Assembly (NCBI GenBank): GCA_029233985.1
Contig: JARGOK010000001.1
Location: forward strand, 87,640 to 151,639
Reading direction: 5' to 3'
DNA length: 64,000 nt
DNA from: Candidatus Altimarinota bacterium
Lineage (GTDB): Bacteria; Patescibacteriota; Gracilibacteria; JAUYGZ01
Below the pieces are notes generated by a model, which was not told the DNA's origin, ran no database searches, and saw only the letters and a program-made list of their open reading frames with translations. The position numbers and the translations under genes are program-made. This document shows positions 34,673 through 41,618 of the stretch, one piece after another. How positions within the stretch are numbered: the first letter of the stretch is position 1; every line of letters begins with the position of its first letter.

Positions 34673-35830
34673 ATGCGGATTCTCGCCATCGAAACATCTT
34701 GTGATGAAACAGCCTGTGCCATTGTAGAAAATGGATGGAAAGTGCATGCCAATGTGATTGCGTCATCGCTAGATCTCCACAAAAAAACTGGTGGAGTAGT
34801 ACCAGAAGTAGCAGCACGGGCACATGTGGAGGCGATCATGCCGGTGATTTCATCCGCGATGAAAGAAGCACAAAATCCAAAATCCAAAATTCAAAAAAGT
34901 ATTGCTAAGGTGGCCAAGCTTTTGAATTTTGAATTTTGTGCTTTGGATTTTGAGAGCATTGATGCCATTGCAGTAACTGTAGAACCCGGTCTCCAAACCT
35001 CTCTCCTGGTCGGTATCGAGACTGCCAAGTGGCTCTCATATTTATGGAAGAAACCCTTGATTGAAGTGAATCATATTCGAGGACATGTGTATGCGAACTG
35101 GCTAGAGAGAGACCCAAAAAAAGAGCCCATTCAGTTTCCCGTGATGTGCCTGAGTGTCTCAGGCGGACACAATGAACTGATCCTGATGCGAAGCCATGAT
35201 GATTGGGAAGTGGTGGGGGAATCGCAGGATGATGCGGCTGGAGAGGCTTTTGATAAGGTAGCGAGGATTTTGGGATTGGGGTATCCGGGAGGACCGGTGA
35301 TAGAGGCTATGGCTGAGAAGAAAACCCCGACTTCTTTTAAAAGGGGAATAGCCCCGTGTGATGATGGGGAGGAGGTGCTTGGTTCCCCTTGTAAGGGATT
35401 CGAGGTCAAAGAGGGGAAGGCGTTAAAATTCCCTCGAGCCTGGCTCAACCAAAACCGATCAAATAAATGGGATGGAACGTCGTATAATTTTTCTTTTTCA
35501 GGATTGAAATCAGAGGTCTTGAGAGAAGTACAGAGAAGAGGAGAGCTCACCGAGGAAGATCAGAAAGAAATTGCTGCTGCCTTTCAAGAAGCGGTGTGTG
35601 AAGTCCTGGTGACGAAGCTGATAGGGGCTGCGAAGAAGTATGAAGTGAAGGAAATACATCTGGCAGGAGGGGTGAGTGCAAACAAATATCTCCGAAATAT
35701 GATTCAAGATTCCCTCCCAACCGAAGGCGAGGATGGTCTTCCTCGCCTAAGGGTCCGATGGCCTAAGAAAATGGAATACTGCACGGATAATGCGGCGATG
35801 ATTGGGGCTGCTGGGTTTTTCAAAAAATAA
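34673..35830 (+). CDS. tsaD: tRNA N6-adenosine threonylcarbamoyltransferase, with repeat-encoded insertions
   Basis: Transfers the threonylcarbamoyl group to A37 of ANN-decoding tRNAs; essential in most bacteria. The core motifs are present: LAIETSCDETACAIV at the start, the metal-binding VNHIRGH, SVSGGHNELI, YPGGPVIEAMA, NFSFSGLKSEV, HLAGGVSANKYLR and YCTDNAAMIG. The conserved GPGL is EPGL here. At 385 aa it is about 45-50 residues longer than usual. The excess falls at three places that coincide with palindromic DNA: about residues 66-93, 217-248 and 352-359. All three lie between conserved blocks and keep the frame, so the protein is probably active. Confidence 0.95.
   Translation: MRILAIETSCDETACAIVENGWKVHANVIASSLDLHKKTGGVVPEVAARAHVEAIMPVISSAMKEAQNPKSKIQKSIAKVAKLLNFEFCALDFESIDAIAVTVEPGLQTSLLVGIETAKWLSYLWKKPLIEVNHIRGHVYANWLERDPKKEPIQFPVMCLSVSGGHNELILMRSHDDWEVVGESQDDAAGEAFDKVARILGLGYPGGPVIEAMAEKKTPTSFKRGIAPCDDGEEVLGSPCKGFEVKEGKALKFPRAWLNQNRSNKWDGTSYNFSFSGLKSEVLREVQRRGELTEEDQKEIAAAFQEAVCEVLVTKLIGAAKKYEVKEIHLAGGVSANKYLRNMIQDSLPTEGEDGLPRLRVRWPKKMEYCTDNAAMIGAAGFFKK
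34867..34953. repeat. Inverted repeat inside tsaD, AGCACAAAAT type
   Basis: The left arm begins AGCACAAAATCCAAAATCCA; the right arm read in reverse begins AGCACAAAATTCAAAATTCA. Together they encode QNPKSKIQKSIAKVAKLLN and a few more residues, which are absent between the corresponding blocks of ordinary TsaD proteins (EAG...IDAIAVT). Confidence 0.7.
35325..35416. repeat. Two inverted CCCCTT elements inside tsaD
   Basis: The first copy (35325-35352) reads ACCCCGACTTCTTTTAAAAG then GGGAA. The second (35389-35416), on the opposite strand, reads GACCTCGAATCCCTTACAAG then GGGAACC and closely matches the intergenic copy at 6066. Together they encode the extra segment TPTSFKRGIAPCDDGEEVLG and following residues. 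Confidence 0.75.
35726..35747. repeat. GGCGAGGA palindrome inside tsaD
   Basis: GGCGAGGA, a six-base loop, TCCTCGCC, the same arms as the intergenic palindrome at 12831. It encodes about eight extra residues (GEDGLPRL) just before the conserved CTDNAAM motif. Confidence 0.65.
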
Positions 35831-35835
35831 TATTT

Positions 35836-35878
35836 GGGAAAGCCACCGGTCCACGAATGGACCAGCGGCGTATTTCCC
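35836..35878. repeat. Palindrome between convergent tsaD and serC
   Basis: The outer arms are GGGAAA and TTTCCC, the inner arms GGTCCA and TGGACC around CGAA. There is no T-run on either strand, so it is not a typical intrinsic terminator, though it may act as a bidirectional block. It shares the CCACCGG start with the element ending at 5957. Confidence 0.5.
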
Positions 35879-35896
35879 CTCTGTCAATTATCTAGA

Positions 35897-37063
35897 TTAT
35901 TCAGAGTAGAACCAGGCGAGCCACTCAAGCGTCAACTGGAGCGACTCCGTTTGAATGGTCGGACCACACCAAAACCGAAACCCTGGCGGTGCCTTTCCAT
36001 AATTTTTGAAGTCAAAGGCGACATCACGTTCTCCCATTGCATCCACAATGAGTCCTGGACGTGACTTGAGTTGATCTTTATTCAATCCGCTCCTTGTAGG
36101 ATCCAATTCGAGCGTCACACTCGAATGCGAACGAACCAGGGGATCATTACACAAGAAACGAATCCAGTCGTGTTTTTCGACCCAATCTTCGATGACCTGA
36201 TAATTTTCATCGGTCTTCTGGACCATCCAGCTCAAACCGCCTTTATCCTTCATCCACAATAGTGCACGAATCCATGAGCCTACTGCCTCCCAAGCTGGCG
36301 TATTTATCGGTTTGGTCTGCTCGAAGATGCCTTTGCTCACCCCCTTGTCATCGATCAGGCGATGAAGTTTGATCATGGGCCACTTCTTGCTTTTCAGAGG
36401 GAATTGCGAAGCGCAGAGCACTGCTCGAGGAGACAGAACTATGGCGCAAGTCTGAGCATCGGCTCCGAAAGCCTTTTGGGCTGGAAAAACCACGATGTCG
36501 CACTTGCTCCAATCGATATGCATACACCCGGCGCCACTGGTGGCATCCACGATCACCAATCCTTCACGGTGATCTGGTATAAAGTCCCAGTTGGGAACTT
36601 TCACACCTGAAGTGGTACCGTTGGCAGTGATGACCAGGTCGTTCGACCCATCATAGCATCTCAGGTCTGGGAATAGGCCATAGCGATTCACTCCCAAGTC
36701 TGATACGACGAAGCTTTTGTCGACTTTGCGCAGCTCACGGAGATCCGTCAGCCAGCCTGATCCGAAAGCCTCCCAATGAGCGACGATGACAGGATTTGGG
36801 CCGAGGAAACTGTGAAATACTGCTTCCAGACCACCTGTAGCGCCTCCGCCGTGAAGACCAACTAGGTGAGTACTAGGAATTTCTAGAACCTCCCTGATCA
36901 AATCTTCAAGAAGCTTGAGATCTTTTCGACCCTCACTCGAACGGTGAGACCGTCCGAGGGGAGGGGAATAAGACTTTATCCCTCCATACGGAGGTGCCGT
37001 TGGACCTGATGAATACATCTTAAACCGTGGTTTTTTTTCTGGCTTTATCACAAAAGACTCCAT
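35897..37063 (-). CDS. serC: Phosphoserine aminotransferase
   Basis: A PLP-dependent fold-type I enzyme, 388 aa from ATG 37063 (a start at 37123 would add 20 residues of uncertain value). It converts 3-phosphohydroxypyruvate and glutamate to phosphoserine in serine synthesis. The pyridoxal lysine is K197 in VVFPAQKAFGADAQ. Other matches are GRSHRSSEG, AHWEAFGSGWLTDL, NGTTSGVKVPNWDFIPDHRE, VIVDATSGAGCMHIDW and KPINTPAWEAV. These are characteristic of the SerC type known from alphaproteobacteria and Methanosarcina (TIGR01365), not of the E. coli type. No other serine-pathway gene is adjacent. Convergent with tsaD. Confidence 0.9.
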   Translation of the reverse strand: MESFVIKPEKKPRFKMYSSGPTAPPYGGIKSYSPPLGRSHRSSEGRKDLKLLEDLIREVLEIPSTHLVGLHGGGATGGLEAVFHSFLGPNPVIVAHWEAFGSGWLTDLRELRKVDKSFVVSDLGVNRYGLFPDLRCYDGSNDLVITANGTTSGVKVPNWDFIPDHREGLVIVDATSGAGCMHIDWSKCDIVVFPAQKAFGADAQTCAIVLSPRAVLCASQFPLKSKKWPMIKLHRLIDDKGVSKGIFEQTKPINTPAWEAVGSWIRALLWMKDKGGLSWMVQKTDENYQVIEDWVEKHDWIRFLCNDPLVRSHSSVTLELDPTRSGLNKDQLKSRPGLIVDAMGERDVAFDFKNYGKAPPGFRFWCGPTIQTESLQLTLEWLAWFYSE

Positions 37064-37152
37064 GACTGACTTCAAAAACAATGAAGTCGAGAAAAATAAA
37101 CAGAGAGAAAACAGGCCATTCACGATGAATGACTGTTTCTCGACGAATTGTC

Positions 37153-37177
37153 AAAAAACGCTGCTCCAAGGAGCAGC
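37153..37177 (-). terminator. Intrinsic terminator after the RAP-like gene
   Basis: On the minus strand GCTGCTCC, TT, GGAGCAGC, then GTTTTTT: an 8-bp perfect stem followed by a T-run. It lies about 65 bp downstream of the stop of the 488-aa gene and upstream of serC. Confidence 0.75.
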
Positions 37178-37239
37178 GGCATGATGGTGCGATATCTTGT
37201 TTTTGTCAATCTTAGAATGCCCACGAATAAGAACAATAG

Positions 37240-38706
37240 TCATGCTCTTTTTCTCATTTCAGATTCTTCTGATATCGAAAAACCTGCATTCGACAATTTC
37301 TTTTGAACAAAAGCCTTAAAAATTTCGTAGTTCCTCCCATTCACTGAATTTTGCCCAATGGCCTCAAAAGGATCGATTCGAATAATTCCTTCATAGTTTT
37401 CATTTGAATATGTCAGAATGGCTTCATCTCTCAGACCATCCCTGATTTTGTCGTGATAAATTGTTCCATCAGCTTCTACGAGATACATTTTTCCACTTTT
37501 TATGTGTGTCACTCTGAAATCAACTTCAAAGAGAAGAACCCGAACACTTGTTTCGATACTATATTCATCATCTAGAATCTCCGTAAGAGCCTGAAATGTT
37601 CTTCTTTCTAACCAGCTTTTTTTTTCTTTTACGCTTATTTTTTGAAGGGTTGAATCATTGTTAAATTCTTCTTGAGCTTTCTTGAGATATGGTTTTGCAA
37701 GAGGATGTTTTAACATCATCAATCCGATGGCTATCTTTGAGAGATCATAATAATACTTCGTTATATTCATTTCGACAGCTTGTTGTTCTGCAAATTCAAA
37801 AATATCTACCAACAATCCACTTTCTTTAGGAGTTAGGTTCATTCCCAAAGAAGCGATGTTTTTCAACAGATCTGATACTTCAGCGTGTGATATTCTTTTA
37901 AACAAATGATCCGAGAAGAGTCTTTCTTTCAAGAGTTTCAAAATTTCTCGATCATGAATCTGTGGACCAAGATAGGATTTGTATAAGAATGAAATGGTGC
38001 GTGGTGTCATCTGTGGAAGATGCCCTAAAACATATGTTCGTATTTTTTGGTAGAGTCCTCGTGCTTTCTCTCGGACACCTGAAATACTGAGTGATTCATC
38101 ATTCACGACTCTCTCTAAATCATTTTTCACAGCCCTGCCCAGAGCATTCATTAGGTTTCTTACAAAGGAACCATCTCCTTTTTTGACCACATTATTTTTT
38201 AGAAACTTCATAAGCTCATCTAAACCAAAATCATCCTGAAGAGACAAATTGTAGAGTTTGCTATCTACAAATCCGAGGTATGTTGTTGAACGTTTTGGTT
38301 GGACTTTTTGAAATGTTCCATTTCCAAAAGAGTCAGAAGAGTTCTTCTTGGATTCTTGAGGTGTTGGAAGCTTATGTTGTTGTATTTCGCTCAGAACAGA
38401 AAGAAAAATATTTCTTATTTCTTGGACTCTTTTGAGTATTTCTTCGGTATTCCCTACATCTAAGAGACCGAGAGTCTTTGAGAGAACAAAAGATTCACGA
38501 ATATTCGAATACTCACTAATTGTACGAGATAATCCATCTCTAGAATGAGACCTGGCTTCACTTTTTTCCGATCCCATTTCATCGATATAGAAGGTGATCC
38601 TTTCGAGAAATTTTTGTTGATCTCGAGAAGTTTTCCCTTGCATGTAGTGTGAGCCCAGAACTTTCCTGACATCACTTTTGCAAATATGGAGCCTTTTACT
38701 TTTCAT
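37240..38706 (-). CDS. Helical protein with a C-terminal RAP-like nuclease-fold domain
   Basis: A 488-aa cytoplasmic protein. Residues about 130-370 are predicted helical and may form helical repeats. The C-terminal 110 residues contain VLLFEVDFRVTHIKSG, YLVEADGTIYHDKIRDG and EGIIRIDPFEA. This order (D in a strand, then E-x-DG, then a variable loop and a strand) resembles the RAP domain, a PD-(D/E)XK-like fold found at the end of RNA-binding helical-repeat proteins such as FASTK and OPR proteins. RNA processing or binding is therefore a reasonable guess. The similarity is by eye and not certain. The gene ends with TGA, has its own promoter and ends at a terminator, so it is monocistronic. Confidence 0.6.
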   Translation of the reverse strand: MKSKRLHICKSDVRKVLGSHYMQGKTSRDQQKFLERITFYIDEMGSEKSEARSHSRDGLSRTISEYSNIRESFVLSKTLGLLDVGNTEEILKRVQEIRNIFLSVLSEIQQHKLPTPQESKKNSSDSFGNGTFQKVQPKRSTTYLGFVDSKLYNLSLQDDFGLDELMKFLKNNVVKKGDGSFVRNLMNALGRAVKNDLERVVNDESLSISGVREKARGLYQKIRTYVLGHLPQMTPRTISFLYKSYLGPQIHDREILKLLKERLFSDHLFKRISHAEVSDLLKNIASLGMNLTPKESGLLVDIFEFAEQQAVEMNITKYYYDLSKIAIGLMMLKHPLAKPYLKKAQEEFNNDSTLQKISVKEKKSWLERRTFQALTEILDDEYSIETSVRVLLFEVDFRVTHIKSGKMYLVEADGTIYHDKIRDGLRDEAILTYSNENYEGIIRIDPFEAIGQNSVNGRNYEIFKAFVQKKLSNAGFSISEESEMRKRA

Positions 38707-38725
38707 AAGGTTTGTATAAGTGGAG

Positions 38726-38731
38726 ATAGTA
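38726..38731 (-). promoter_or_regulatory. Extended -10 promoter of the RAP-like gene
   Basis: TGGTACTAT on the minus strand, an extended -10, with TATGAC 16 bp upstream as a weak -35. The predicted transcript starts about 13 nt before the ATG at 38706. Confidence 0.5.
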
Positions 38732-38781
38732 CCACAAATAGCGATAAGTCATAGCTTAAAGCTCTATACCAAGTTTTTATC

Positions 38782-38809
38782 AAAAAGAGACCGGTAACAC
38801 CTGGTCTCT
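38782..38809 (-). terminator. Terminator of the disulfide-formation operon
   Basis: On the minus strand AGAGACC, loop, GGTCTCT followed by a short T-run. It lies just after the last gene of the operon (stop at 38833). Confidence 0.75.
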
Positions 38810-38832
38810 ATATGACATCACTTGGATATTTT

Positions 38833-39444
38833 TCAAAGAAATACACGTTTTACCTTGTCCCAAAGCCCTAACTCATAGGCACCTGAACAACTTCCTGGGT
38901 CTGGATGCTCGTTGTGCTTATGCGCGTCTTTTGTAATGGTTTCATATTGGGCTTTTATAATTTCCTCTACAGATTCTGCTCCGTAGCTTATTAAAAGGGT
39001 GTCTTCGGAAGTTATTAGTTGGTTTGAAACATCCCTTGTAGGTTTTCCATTGAGGATATATTTGAGAACTCGAGAAGAATCAGAGGTATAAACGCTTCCA
39101 TCATCAGTAATAAAAACATCAGCACTGAGTGTAAATCCAATATTTGCGAAAAAATGTCCCCAAGTGACTCCTTTGTCATGAACATGAATCACATGATCTT
39201 CGTTATTGTGCATGTGAGCACGTTCCTTTGGGAGGATTTCGGTCACATAGGCTGGTTTGCAGCCGGCGACATCTTCCATATATCTATCATCACTCAGGTC
39301 GAGGAGTTCACCATTGAGATATACTCCATAATTGGCATGATGATGAGTGATTTTTGCAGAATAAGACAGGACTAGATACGCTGCTAGGAGAATGGCACCA
39401 GCGACAAGACCGATAACGAAATATAATGTTTTGTTCGTTTTCAT
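38833..39444 (-). CDS. Membrane-anchored His-rich extracytoplasmic protein
   Basis: A 203-aa protein with one N-terminal membrane segment (about 8-28), then KITHHHANYGVYLNGELLDL, EDVAGCKPAYV, RAHMHNNEDHVIHVHDKGVTWGHFF and ILNGKPTRDV. Proteins with this HHHANY...HxHN...IHVH layout recur in CPR and archaeal genomes and are usually unannotated. The clustered His residues suggest metal binding outside the cell. It ends with PDPGSCSGAYELG. It follows a DsbA-like gene by 10 bp as last gene of the operon, so its two Cys residues could be a substrate of that oxidase. Function unknown. Confidence 0.7.
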   Translation of the reverse strand: MKTNKTLYFVIGLVAGAILLAAYLVLSYSAKITHHHANYGVYLNGELLDLSDDRYMEDVAGCKPAYVTEILPKERAHMHNNEDHVIHVHDKGVTWGHFFANIGFTLSADVFITDDGSVYTSDSSRVLKYILNGKPTRDVSNQLITSEDTLLISYGAESVEEIIKAQYETITKDAHKHNEHPDPGSCSGAYELGLWDKVKRVFL

Positions 39445-39454
39445 AATGTGATGT

Positions 39455-40096
39455 TTATTTACTAAAGGCTTCTAATATTTTTTTTAATTGAGAGAGGCTC
39501 AGTGCTCCTCTGTAGAGTTTATCATTGATCAAAGTGGAAGGAATCTCTCTTATCCCAAATTCCTGTCCCACCACTTTATCGAGGAGTATTTCTTTGCCGG
39601 CAGCAGTGCTCGTATAGTCCATTAAAAAAGTACTCTTATTGAGTCCGAGTTTTTCGGCTGTTTGGATGAGATATTCATCAATATTGATAGATTGTGTCCA
39701 AAGTGATTGCTCTGCAAAAAGATTTATCAAATATAGGTTGTGTTGAGATTGCTGATGAGCCGCGAAAAGGGCTCTGTGAGTGTTATCGGCAAAGCGATGC
39801 TTTGACAGCGGATAGTCTCGGTATTGGATTACAAGCTTTCCAGATGAGACCCATTCGTCTTCTATCTGCTGAATAGTCTGGTGAAATTGTCTGCAAAATG
39901 GACACTGCGCATCAAAGAAGACGACCATTTGAATAGGAGCATCTCGATTTCCGAGTACTGGGTCGTCCTCACTGAAGATTGGAATGTCCCTCTCACTCAG
40001 GTCTTGGGAATCCAAAACCTGAGGAGATGAGCTATTACAAGAGGTCAGGAGAATCAGCGCAATTAAAAAACCGATATGAGTTTTTTTTGATCTCAT
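39455..40096 (-). CDS. DsbA-like thiol-disulfide oxidoreductase lipoprotein
   Basis: A 213-aa protein with a lipoprotein signal ending in LLTSC (Cys at about 20) and a thioredoxin-fold DsbA domain of the Thioredoxin_4 type. The active site is CPFC in VVFFDAQCPFCRQFH, and the cis-Pro loop is REIPSTLIND. It probably oxidises or isomerises Cys pairs in exported proteins at the outer face of the membrane. Its start codon overlaps the stop of the DoxX/MauE gene by one base (TAATG), which implies coupled translation. A second DsbA-like gene lies upstream in the same operon. Confidence 0.9.
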   Translation of the reverse strand: MRSKKTHIGFLIALILLTSCNSSSPQVLDSQDLSERDIPIFSEDDPVLGNRDAPIQMVVFFDAQCPFCRQFHQTIQQIEDEWVSSGKLVIQYRDYPLSKHRFADNTHRALFAAHQQSQHNLYLINLFAEQSLWTQSINIDEYLIQTAEKLGLNKSTFLMDYTSTAAGKEILLDKVVGQEFGIREIPSTLINDKLYRGALSLSQLKKILEAFSK

Positions 40097-40500
40097 TATG
40101 CTTTTTTGAGGGTCATTTGGTGGCTATAGTATCCCAACATAAGCAGAATCAGAGAGGGGAAATATTCGGTCCCGATTTTTGAGGTATTGAGATTGTACAT
40201 TTGCCCAAAAATAAAACTGAGATATATCAAGGCTATTACTTTGTATCCAGAATAAACGTGTTTTTTACTAAAGAGTGCTGCTCCAGCAAAAAGCTCCATC
40301 CAAGGGATGATGTACCCGTAGGCTAATAAAAGAATGGCTGGTATTTCTTGAGCGATAAGGTTGTCAGCTTTTATGAGACTATCGGCAAATCCTCCTAATC
40401 CCATTCGGAATTTTTTGACGGCAACAAGGATAAAAAGTATTCCAAAAGCGTAACGGATTACTTTGGAAGAAAATTCGAAAAAAGGTATGTCAGTTTTCAT
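40096..40500 (-). CDS. DoxX/MauE-family four-helix membrane protein
   Basis: A 134-aa protein from ATG 40500 with four hydrophobic segments (starting near FGILFILVAVKKF, IPAILLLAYGYIIPWMELFA, VIALIYLSFIFGQ and SLILLMLGYY). The pattern and the ELFAGA motif after the second helix fit the DoxX/MauE family. Members of this family often sit next to thioredoxin-fold proteins and are thought to pass electrons between them and the quinone pool. The overlap with the DsbA-like gene supports such a pairing here. There is no CxxC pair in the membrane segments, unlike DsbB. Confidence 0.75.
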   Translation of the reverse strand: MKTDIPFFEFSSKVIRYAFGILFILVAVKKFRMGLGGFADSLIKADNLIAQEIPAILLLAYGYIIPWMELFAGAALFSKKHVYSGYKVIALIYLSFIFGQMYNLNTSKIGTEYFPSLILLMLGYYSHQMTLKKA

Positions 40501-40539
40501 AAGATAAATTGAATAAATAAAAAAATACTGATCCATTTA

Positions 40540-40839
40540 TCATTCACGCAATATAGGGTTTCTTTGATCAAGAGCCGGGGTATATGTCTGATCCTTTTTA
40601 AAGCTAAAAGGAATCTTGTATTGCCTGACAGTATAGAAATGAAATACAAGAGAAGAAGAGAAGTTTCCTATAACTGGTGCCGAACTCTTCTGATCAAAAG
40701 TTTCTTCATACCAAACACAAGACTCTTTTACATCTTCACAACCCTGAGGAGTCGTCCATTGAGCGCTTGCCCAAACCTGCTGAGACAACATAATGCTCAG
40801 AGTGAGAACGCATGAAAGATGGAGTAGTATTTTAAGAAT
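40540..40839 (-). CDS. Small secreted protein, probably starting at ATT
   Basis: From the first ATG (40791) it is 83 aa and begins MLSQQVWASAQW, which lacks a proper signal peptide. The same frame is open further upstream to the stop of the preceding gene. If read from ATT at 40839 it begins MLKILLHLSCVLTLSIML, a textbook signal peptide ending in WASA. No ATG, GTG or TTG exists in that extension. The mature part has one Cys pair (GCEDVKESCVWYEE) and no known domain. It lies between the two DsbA-type genes, so it may be a substrate. The start remains uncertain. Confidence 0.5.
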   Translation of the reverse strand: MLKILLHLSCVLTLSIMLSQQVWASAQWTTPQGCEDVKESCVWYEETFDQKSSAPVIGNFSSSLVFHFYTVRQYKIPFSFKKDQTYTPALDQRNPILRE

Positions 40840-40848
40840 GAAGAGTGA

Positions 40849-41505
40849 TTAAAGGGTTCCTTCGATAAATTTGAGTTCTTTTTCGAGTTCTTTGAGAGAA
40901 AGTGCACCACGGAATATTTGGTCATTAATCAAGAACCCAGGTGTACCTGTGACACCAGCCAGACGTCCTTCGTCTCGGTCAGCATATATTTCCTCAATAA
41001 GGCCCGGCTTTTTCATATCAGAAATGAATTTTTCTTCGTCGAGGTTCAAGTCTTTTGCGAATTTCATTAAGTACACATTGATATCTGAGCTCCTATTCCA
41101 TTTTTCTTGTTCCGAATACAGTTTTTCATGAGCTTGCCAGTATTTTCCTTGCAACTTTGCTGCGTTAGCAGCGATATGAACAGGGAGTGCATGGTCATGA
41201 ATCCCAAGGGGAAAGTCTCTAAATTGAATTTTAAGTTTTCCAGTATTTACCCAGTTTTTTTCAAGACCCTTTACTTCCTTGTAAAACTCAGCACAGTAGG
41301 GGCATTCAAAATCAGAGAAAACGACCATATTGAGTGCTGCTCCATCATCCCCCAAAAAAGGATCATCAGAAGTAAAATAACTGGTTGGGATAGACACCTG
41401 AGCCCCTGTCTCACTAACTGACCCCTTGAGGTCGCCCCCTGAACAAGCTGTGATGAGGAATGTGCACAGAAAAAAGATCGATATCTTATAGATGGAAGAC
41501 TTCAT
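40849..41505 (-). CDS. DsbA-like thiol-disulfide oxidoreductase lipoprotein (first gene of operon)
   Basis: A 218-aa protein from ATG 41505 with a lipoprotein signal ending LITAC. The DsbA domain has CPYC in VVFSDFECPYCAEFY and the cis-Pro loop GVTGTPGFLINDQ. It is close in sequence to the DsbA-like protein three genes downstream (both have IQFRD[F/Y]PL and the ending RGALSL), so the two look like paralogues. An in-frame start at 41571 would add 22 residues before the signal peptide and is rejected. Confidence 0.9.
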   Translation of the reverse strand: MKSSIYKISIFFLCTFLITACSGGDLKGSVSETGAQVSIPTSYFTSDDPFLGDDGAALNMVVFSDFECPYCAEFYKEVKGLEKNWVNTGKLKIQFRDFPLGIHDHALPVHIAANAAKLQGKYWQAHEKLYSEQEKWNRSSDINVYLMKFAKDLNLDEEKFISDMKKPGLIEEIYADRDEGRLAGVTGTPGFLINDQIFRGALSLKELEKELKFIEGTL

Positions 41506-41526
41506 AGTAAGTGATTTAAAAATCAG

Positions 41527-41556
41527 AGTATCTCTATGATAGGGATGAAATGTAAA
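41527..41556 (-). promoter_or_regulatory. Probable promoter of the disulfide-formation operon
   Basis: On the minus strand TTTACA (41551-41556), 18 bp, GATACT (41527-41532), about 22 bp before the ATG at 41505. It fits the consensus moderately. Confidence 0.45.
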
Positions 41557-41618
41557 AGAACAAGTGTTCAATGTCGCTTTTTCGAGTAGACTATGCTTGA
41601 TTGGATTATCACTGCAAT

